Below are positions 1 through 3,752 of a stretch of DNA of 6,734 nucleotides, one piece after another. Position 1 is the stretch's first letter; each line of letters starts with the position of its first letter. The position numbers were made by a program, and so were the translations under genes. This DNA is from Pseudomonadota bacterium (GTDB lineage: Bacteria; Myxococcota; Myxococcia; Myxococcales; Myxococcaceae), in the NCBI GenBank assembly GCA_023424585.1, contig JAFADT010000003.1, positions 1 through 6,734 of the forward strand, in the 5' to 3' direction. The notes below the pieces were generated by a model. That model did not search any database. It was not told where the DNA came from and saw only the letters and a program-made list of their open reading frames with translations.

Positions 1-729
1 AACTTCTACTATCGCGTCTCGACGGCCCGGCTCACGATGCTCGCGCCCTCTCGCGCGGTCCGCGCACGCCTCCCGGAGGAGCTGGCCCCACTCGAGCTCG
101 TACCGGGGCTCGGTTTGATCTCGGTGATGTTCTTTCGGTACGACGTGTGCGACATCGACTTCTACACCGAGGCCGCCGTCGGGATCGCGGTCCGCCCCGC
201 GCGTCACGGCGGTCTCGGCGCCTTCGACCTCGTGAGCAGCCTCGCGAATGACCACCTCCACTCCTACGTGCTGTCGCTGCCGGTCAGCACGGACATCGCC
301 ATGGTTCGCGGTCGCCATGGCTACGGCTTTCCCAAGTGGGTCACCGGGCTCGCGGTGGACATTGACGCCCACCGCGCCACGGCACGCGTGACCAACGACG
401 CTGGCGACACGGACCTGGCGCTCTCGGTGGGCACCCCCGCCCAGGCCGGGTATCCAAGCGGTGAACGGGTCTCGAGCCTCACGTCCTATACGTCGAACAA
501 CGGCGCGTGGCACTCCACGCTGAGCCAGACCCACGTGCTGTCGGCCGGGAGCACGTACCGCCCGCGCGCGCTCACGCTCCAGGTCGGTCAGGGTCGCATG
601 GCCGATGACCTGCGCTCGCTCGCTCCAATCCGGACCCTCCGGCTCGACGTCATGACCGAGGGCCAGATCGCGCTCCACATGCCAATCCCGCTCTCGGTGC
701 CCACCGCCCGCCAAGGCCTCTCGCGATGA
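1..729 (+). CDS. acetoacetate decarboxylase family protein (5' end cut by window edge)
   Basis: The reading frame is open from base 1 and ends at TGA 727-729. The ATG at 37 is probably internal, because the 12 codons before it (ending YRVSTARLT) fit the family's N-terminal strand. Residues below count from that ATG. The fold signature is the family's 'LP..L.P....PG.G.ISV....Y' segment (residues 12-35) followed by the lysine segment RGRHGYGFPKW (91-101). K100 (codon 334-336) aligns with the lysine that forms the Schiff base in Clostridium acetobutylicum acetoacetate decarboxylase. The neighbouring lysine that lowers its pKa in that enzyme is Trp101 here. The family of soluble beta-rich proteins includes true decarboxylases of beta-keto acids and members doing other Schiff-base chemistry. 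I infer a Schiff-base enzyme of unknown substrate rather than a proven acetoacetate decarboxylase. No signal peptide is visible in the part present. The stop overlaps the ATG of a decayed DJ-1/PfpI-like gene (ATGA at 726-729), suggesting a former translationally coupled pair. Confidence 0.85.
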   Translation, partial: NFYYRVSTARLTMLAPSRAVRARLPEELAPLELVPGLGLISVMFFRYDVCDIDFYTEAAVGIAVRPARHGGLGAFDLVSSLANDHLHSYVLSLPVSTDIAMVRGRHGYGFPKWVTGLAVDIDAHRATARVTNDAGDTDLALSVGTPAQAGYPSGERVSSLTSYTSNNGAWHSTLSQTHVLSAGSTYRPRALTLQVGQGRMADDLRSLAPIRTLRLDVMTEGQIALHMPIPLSVPTARQGLSR

Positions 730-880
730 CCTCCGTCCTCAGGGTCCTCTCCGCCGCCGCCCCGTGGACGCTCAATGACAGCCCCCAGCATCCCTCCGGC
801 TGCTGAGCCGGGGAGCTCGTCGTCCCCCGCGAGGTGTTCACCACCGCCCGCGGTGAGGGCGAGGCCGGGGTGACCTCACG
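726..880 (+). pseudogene. remnant of a DJ-1/PfpI (class I glutamine amidotransferase-like) gene
   Basis: A frame starting at ATG 726, overlapping the previous stop as ATGA, reads MTSVLRVLSAAAPWTLNDS, then QHPSGC, then TGA at 804-806, then AGELVVPREVF in the same frame. DJ-1/PfpI-superfamily proteins of the type 1 glutamine amidotransferase kind typically begin with a hydrophobic strand, then W.L.DG..HPTGFWAEEL..P...F. Here the TGA falls exactly where that motif has Trp (TGG), so one base change explains the stop. The frame stays open beyond 880, but family resemblance fades after about residue 36. The nucleophile-elbow cysteine region, usually 100 or more residues in, is missing because the next sequence is a hairpin and a gene on the other strand. 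No function is expected. What is seen is the motif and the in-frame stop; the family name rests on my memory of the N-terminal motif. A 26-residue coupled peptide is the less likely alternative. Confidence 0.55.
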
Positions 881-919
881 CGGACGCCCGGCCCCCCTTG
901 AAGGGGAACCGGGCGTCCG
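881..919 (-). terminator. hairpin terminator closing the lipoprotein unit
   Basis: The arms 881-891 (cggacgcccgg) and 909-919 (ccgggcgtccg) are perfect 11-base complements, and an inner CCCC/GGGG pair surrounds a 5-base loop (898-902). In RNA from the - strand, the two bases between outer and inner stems can form U-G wobbles, giving a continuous 17-pair stem. In + strand RNA the same positions are C opposite A and do not pair. The hairpin starts 25 bases after the lipoprotein stop codon (944-946). No run of U follows, so a Rho-assisted or purely structural stop is possible. It may also stop + strand transcripts from the decarboxylase-like gene. Confidence 0.6.
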
Positions 920-943
920 GACTTCACCTGCGTCAGCGGCGCG

Positions 944-1516
944 TCAGAAGGCCACCGCGGACGTGGGCATCATCATCGCGTCCCCCACGCGGGGGATGAT
1001 GACGGAGCGGGCCAGGTCCAGCTGCACGACCGCGTGCTTGCGCGGCGCCAGCAGGGCCCGGGTGACTTCGAACCGCAGGGGCGCGGTGCGGACATCCAGC
1101 GCGCCGATCCGCTGGCCGTCCTCGAAGGCGCCGTACTCGTCGAAGCGGATGACCACCTCCGCCGAGTCCACGCCCGGAGGCAGCGTGAAGTAGCCCACGA
1201 GCGCCGCGTGGTCCGGCCGCGCGAGGTCCATCACCGTGGCCTTCATCTCCACCGGCAGCTCCCTGCCCCCGGCGGACACGGTCATGCTGTCCACGTTGAC
1301 GTAGGCCCCCTGGTAGCGGTGGGACCCCACCCCCAGGATGCGCACCTCGTACTGGTTCTCCGCCAGGTTCGCGTGGACGTCGTCCGACAGGGCCGGCATG
1401 AACCCCGTCGGCGCCGCGGGGGTCTCCGCGCCGTCGTTCGGAGCCTGCTGCTCACCGCAGCCCATCAGGCTCAACCCACCCATCACTGCCACCATCCACA
1501 GCTTCCAGTTCTTCAT
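944..1516 (-). CDS. exported lipoprotein, DUF4382-like
   Basis: A 190-residue protein of unknown function, probably anchored in the cell envelope by a lipid. I chose the ATG at 1514-1516 over an in-frame start at 1633. It has a good ribosome site (GGAGAA, 1524-1529, 7 bases away) and places a lipoprotein signal at the N-terminus: K3 and K5, a hydrophobic stretch, then a lipobox L17-M-G-C20. The longer version would bury the signal behind an Arg-rich leader overlapping the upstream gene. After a Pro/Ala-rich linker, residues about 55-165 follow the pattern of DUF4382: YVNVDSMTV strand, MDLARPDHAALVGYF, an aliphatic strand with IRFDEYGAFEDGQ, and VVQLDLARSVI near the end. C20 is the only cysteine. 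It lies 52 bases after the stop of the 556-residue exported protein on the same strand, so the two are probably co-transcribed. The lipoprotein call is firm; the DUF4382 assignment is a pattern match. Confidence 0.82.
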   Translation of the reverse strand: MKNWKLWMVAVMGGLSLMGCGEQQAPNDGAETPAAPTGFMPALSDDVHANLAENQYEVRILGVGSHRYQGAYVNVDSMTVSAGGRELPVEMKATVMDLARPDHAALVGYFTLPPGVDSAEVVIRFDEYGAFEDGQRIGALDVRTAPLRFEVTRALLAPRKHAVVQLDLARSVIIPRVGDAMMMPTSAVAF

Positions 1517-1523
1517 GTGCGTG

Positions 1524-1529
1524 TTCTCC
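1524..1529 (-). promoter_or_regulatory. ribosome binding site deciding the lipoprotein start
   Basis: The - strand reads GGAGAA, separated by 7 bases from the ATG at 1514-1516. This supports the short, signal-bearing start rather than the in-frame start at 1633. Confidence 0.7.
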
Positions 1530-1568
1530 AGAATCTGAATGTTTGGAATCGAGGTCTGAACCCAGCGC

Positions 1569-3239
1569 TCAGAGGCTGTTCTTCGGCTCGCGGGCGATGG
1601 AGAGGGCATGCGACGCCGACGCCGGCCCACCATTGAAGGACATGGGCAGGGCGTACCGGGCGCCCTTGTCGTTGAGCGCGCGCAGCTCGTTCAGCTGGGC
1701 CTCCATGTCCTCGCGGCTGCCGGAGTCCATGACCGCGCGGGCGCGGTCGATTCCAGGCTGCGTGGACGCGCCGAAGAGCCGCGAGTTGCAGGTGGCGGTG
1801 AGCGACTGGCGCCCCAGCTTCACGCGCAGGGACTGCTCCTGCGTCCGGGGGACGCGCTGCTGCGTCGCGGAGGGGCTGAGCCACAGGACGCCCATGGCCT
1901 CCTCCACGCTGTTCACGACACCCATCCGGCCCAGGTCGATGCTGCCGCCGTTGGCGAGGCACGCGGCCACCGCCTGCTCATGCGTCTTGAAGAACCCCTC
2001 GTTGCGGGTCGTGCTCTTCTCGAGCGGAGAGGGGAACGGGCAGGAGGCGAAGTTCTCGTTGCCGTTGATGCTCACGGCGCCCGTCGCGACGGCCGTGAAG
2101 GTCCCGGTCGTCACGTCCACGGCGTAGAGGGTGTTGATGGGGTGGATCAGGCCGGTCAGGTCGCTGCCGTAGACGTAGAGCGTCCCCGAGGCATCGAAGG
2201 CGGCGGCGGTCACCGTGAAGTACAGCGCGGGCAGGCCGGTGAGGCCGTCCGGCGGCCCGATGGGGCCGTAGTCGGTGGTGTCGCCCGTGTTCGGGTCGAA
2301 CCGCGTGAGGCGGTGGGTGACCTGGTTGTAGCCATACACCTGGCCATCGACCGGGTTCGTCGCGAAGTCGAAGATGCTCGCCAGCGTCGGGGCGACCCCG
2401 GCGCTGATGACGGTGCCCGTGGCCAGGTTGATGCGGGCGTACGACGGGATGACGCCGAAGCCCGGGCCGCTGAAGACGAGGTAGGTGCCGTCAGCCAGGA
2501 CGGTGCCGGCCGGGTACGTGTTCAGCAGGTTCAGCTCCGGCAGGGGCCCGACGACGGTGGCGACACCATCCGCGCCAATGCGCACCAGGTTCTTCAGCGG
2601 CAGCGTGTTGTCGATGGCGTAGATGTAGCCATCCAGGTGGTTGAAGGCCGTGGCGGAGTAGAACATGTTCGCCGAGGAGAACGGCGTCAGCGCCGCCGTG
2701 GCGGGGTCCATCCTGCTGAGCGTCGTGTTGGGCAGCCCCAGGGCGCTGTCCGAGTAGTACAGGGAGCTGTCGCAGGGGAGCGTGTTCGCCGGCTGACACG
2801 TCACCTTCACGCTGCTCTGCGCGGTGCCGCTGTCCCACGTGGCGAAGAACGTGTTGGTGAACGACGCGTTCGGCAGCGGGCCGGGCGTCGTCGGGTCGTC
2901 ATCCGCGTTCCCCAGCGCGACGCAATCTTCGAAGCTGTTGATGGTGTACGAGTAGTAGGAGATGAGGTTCCCACCCACCGGCACCGACTGCGGAAGCGGG
3001 GGCGTGAACGTCCAGCCCGAGGGCTCCAACAGCGGGTCCGTCGCGGTCAGCAGCGTCGAAGGAAGCGTCGGGTGCGAATTGAGCGCGACCGTCGTGAAGT
3101 TGATCGTCGTCGGGTACGAGGTGATGTTGAATGTCTGATAGCCGTTGACCAGCTTCAAGACAACGAAGTCGTGAGCCTGCGCAGCACCGCCGACCATAAC
3201 CGTGGCCGCCGCAATGGCAGCCTTCCATGCCTGATGCAT
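1569..3239 (-). CDS. exported protein: DUF6923-like propeller plus GFFKTH/CNSRLFG C-terminal module
   Basis: A 556-residue exported protein of unknown function. Residues 1-22 form a type I signal peptide: K6, an Ala/Val-rich core, and cleavage after A20-Q-A22. Residues 23-150 are a beta-rich, Ig-like stretch with Cys106 and Cys148. Residues about 156-400 resemble DUF6923: a YYSDS opening, then repeated blade-like units such as AFNHLDGYIYAID, NPVDGQVYGYN and AAFDASGTLYVYG, each followed by a 'Tx.tG' strand, ending with GNENFASC. This predicts a beta-propeller-like fold. Residues 405-534 are a separate mostly helical module with GFFKTHEQAVAACL, IDLG and CNSRLFG, a variant of the G(F/Y)WKTH module found at the C-terminus of surface proteins; the usual Trp is Phe417 here. 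No membrane anchor or sorting tail is evident. The ATG at 3237-3239 has a very strong ribosome site. It is the first gene of a likely two-gene unit with the lipoprotein 52 bases downstream. Confidence 0.85.
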   Translation of the reverse strand: MHQAWKAAIAAATVMVGGAAQAHDFVVLKLVNGYQTFNITSYPTTINFTTVALNSHPTLPSTLLTATDPLLEPSGWTFTPPLPQSVPVGGNLISYYSYTINSFEDCVALGNADDDPTTPGPLPNASFTNTFFATWDSGTAQSSVKVTCQPANTLPCDSSLYYSDSALGLPNTTLSRMDPATAALTPFSSANMFYSATAFNHLDGYIYAIDNTLPLKNLVRIGADGVATVVGPLPELNLLNTYPAGTVLADGTYLVFSGPGFGVIPSYARINLATGTVISAGVAPTLASIFDFATNPVDGQVYGYNQVTHRLTRFDPNTGDTTDYGPIGPPDGLTGLPALYFTVTAAAFDASGTLYVYGSDLTGLIHPINTLYAVDVTTGTFTAVATGAVSINGNENFASCPFPSPLEKSTTRNEGFFKTHEQAVAACLANGGSIDLGRMGVVNSVEEAMGVLWLSPSATQQRVPRTQEQSLRVKLGRQSLTATCNSRLFGASTQPGIDRARAVMDSGSREDMEAQLNELRALNDKGARYALPMSFNGGPASASHALSIAREPKNSL

Positions 3240-3611
3240 TCGTTACTCCCCCAGAGTACTAAATCCTCCCACCGTGGGAAGGACTGCGCCCCCTCGGTGC
3301 ACCCCACGTGCCATGGCGGAGAAACCCGCTTCCCAATCAGACCTCCAACAATGAGGTATGCCCCAGGTACAACGAATCACCATTCCTAGTCATCCAGACA
3401 AAACAGGCATTGCACGACTTGATAGCCATGACATGCACATGGCACGTTCCGTTCAATGCGGGCCGCGTGTTCCATGGAGTTGGTGACGATGCCCCTGCCC
3501 CCCGGCCAGGGGCGGCCGGGCGCAGGCCATACACAGCCATTCTTTCACAAACCAAGACTCGGCTGTCCATGGCCTGATCAGGCGCGCCTTCCCGTCTTCT
3601 GAGCGGACATG
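3240..3611. other. intergenic leader and promoter region with palindromes
   Basis: No convincing gene lies here. The stretch about 3335-3470 is clearly more AT-rich than its surroundings, as expected for a promoter of the - strand unit starting at 3239. The best sigma70-like candidate on the - strand is TTGAAC (3451-3456), a 17-base spacer and TGTCAT (3428-3433), each 4/6 to consensus, so it is only weakly supported. Dyads present: TCCCAC-C-GTGGGA (3267-3279), just upstream of the ribosome site; TCCATGGA (3471-3478); two alternative GC hairpins sharing 3507 (3491-3497 with 3507-3513, or 3501-3507 with 3514-3520); and two overlapping perfect palindromes, GCCTGATCAGGC (3572-3583) and AGGCGCGCCT (3580-3589). 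Short reading frames here look unlike proteins and run across the terminator. Confidence 0.5.
3246..3252 (-). promoter_or_regulatory. strong ribosome binding site of the exported DUF6923-like gene
   Basis: The - strand reads GGGGGAG six bases before the ATG at 3237-3239. This fixes the start, which also gives a complete signal peptide. Confidence 0.75.
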
Positions 3612-3647
3612 AAAAAGGCCCACGACCCGGTGAAGGGTCGTGGGCCT
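3612..3647 (-). terminator. intrinsic terminator of the large cysteine-rich protein gene
   Basis: Arms 3616-3628 and 3635-3647 are perfect 13-base complements (AGGCCCACGACCC and its reverse complement) around a 6-base loop. On the - strand the stem is followed directly by five T (3612-3616, the last of them also closing the stem). It lies about 105 bases after the stop codon at 3753-3755. Stem and T run together are the classical Rho-independent form, and only the - strand has the T run, so it belongs to that gene. Confidence 0.88.
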
Positions 3648-3752
3648 GGCACTCAGCGATTGCGGCCGTCTCGCTTCTCTTCCTTCCCGCGACCGCCAAG
3701 GCCGAAGACACGGCGGACGCGGGAAGGCTCAATGCCTGGCAACACCCACCTG

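Noticed and set aside
796..811. Small hairpin CCGGCT-GCTG-AGCCGG after the decarboxylase-like gene
   Set aside because: Only six to eight pairs, no T run, and it lies within the gene-remnant frame; probably chance in GC-rich DNA.
1517..1633. Upstream in-frame start (1633) for the lipoprotein
   Set aside because: It would put 39 Arg-rich residues before the lipoprotein signal and overlap the end of the upstream gene. The ATG at 1514-1516 has a ribosome site and the correct signal position.
1608..3389. Long open frame (593 codons) on the + strand opposite the exported DUF6923-like gene
   Set aside because: Arg/Gly/Val-rich composition and no motif, whereas the opposite strand has a signal peptide, ribosome site and recognisable domains.
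3440..3455. Sigma54-like TGGCACG element on the + strand
   Set aside because: The -12 half reads GTTCA rather than TTGCA/T, and no + strand gene lies downstream.
3308..3577. 89-codon open frame on the + strand in the intergenic region
   Set aside because: No ribosome site, no recognisable motif, and it crosses the hairpins and palindromes of the leader region.
3647..3663. Second sigma54-like TGGCAC...TTGC match on the + strand
   Set aside because: The GG-GC spacing is two bases too long, it overlaps the terminator arm, and no + strand gene follows.
3337..3732. 131-codon open frame on the - strand in the intergenic region
   Set aside because: It runs through the intrinsic terminator and the AT-rich promoter-like stretch, has no ribosome site or domain, and no protein-like composition.
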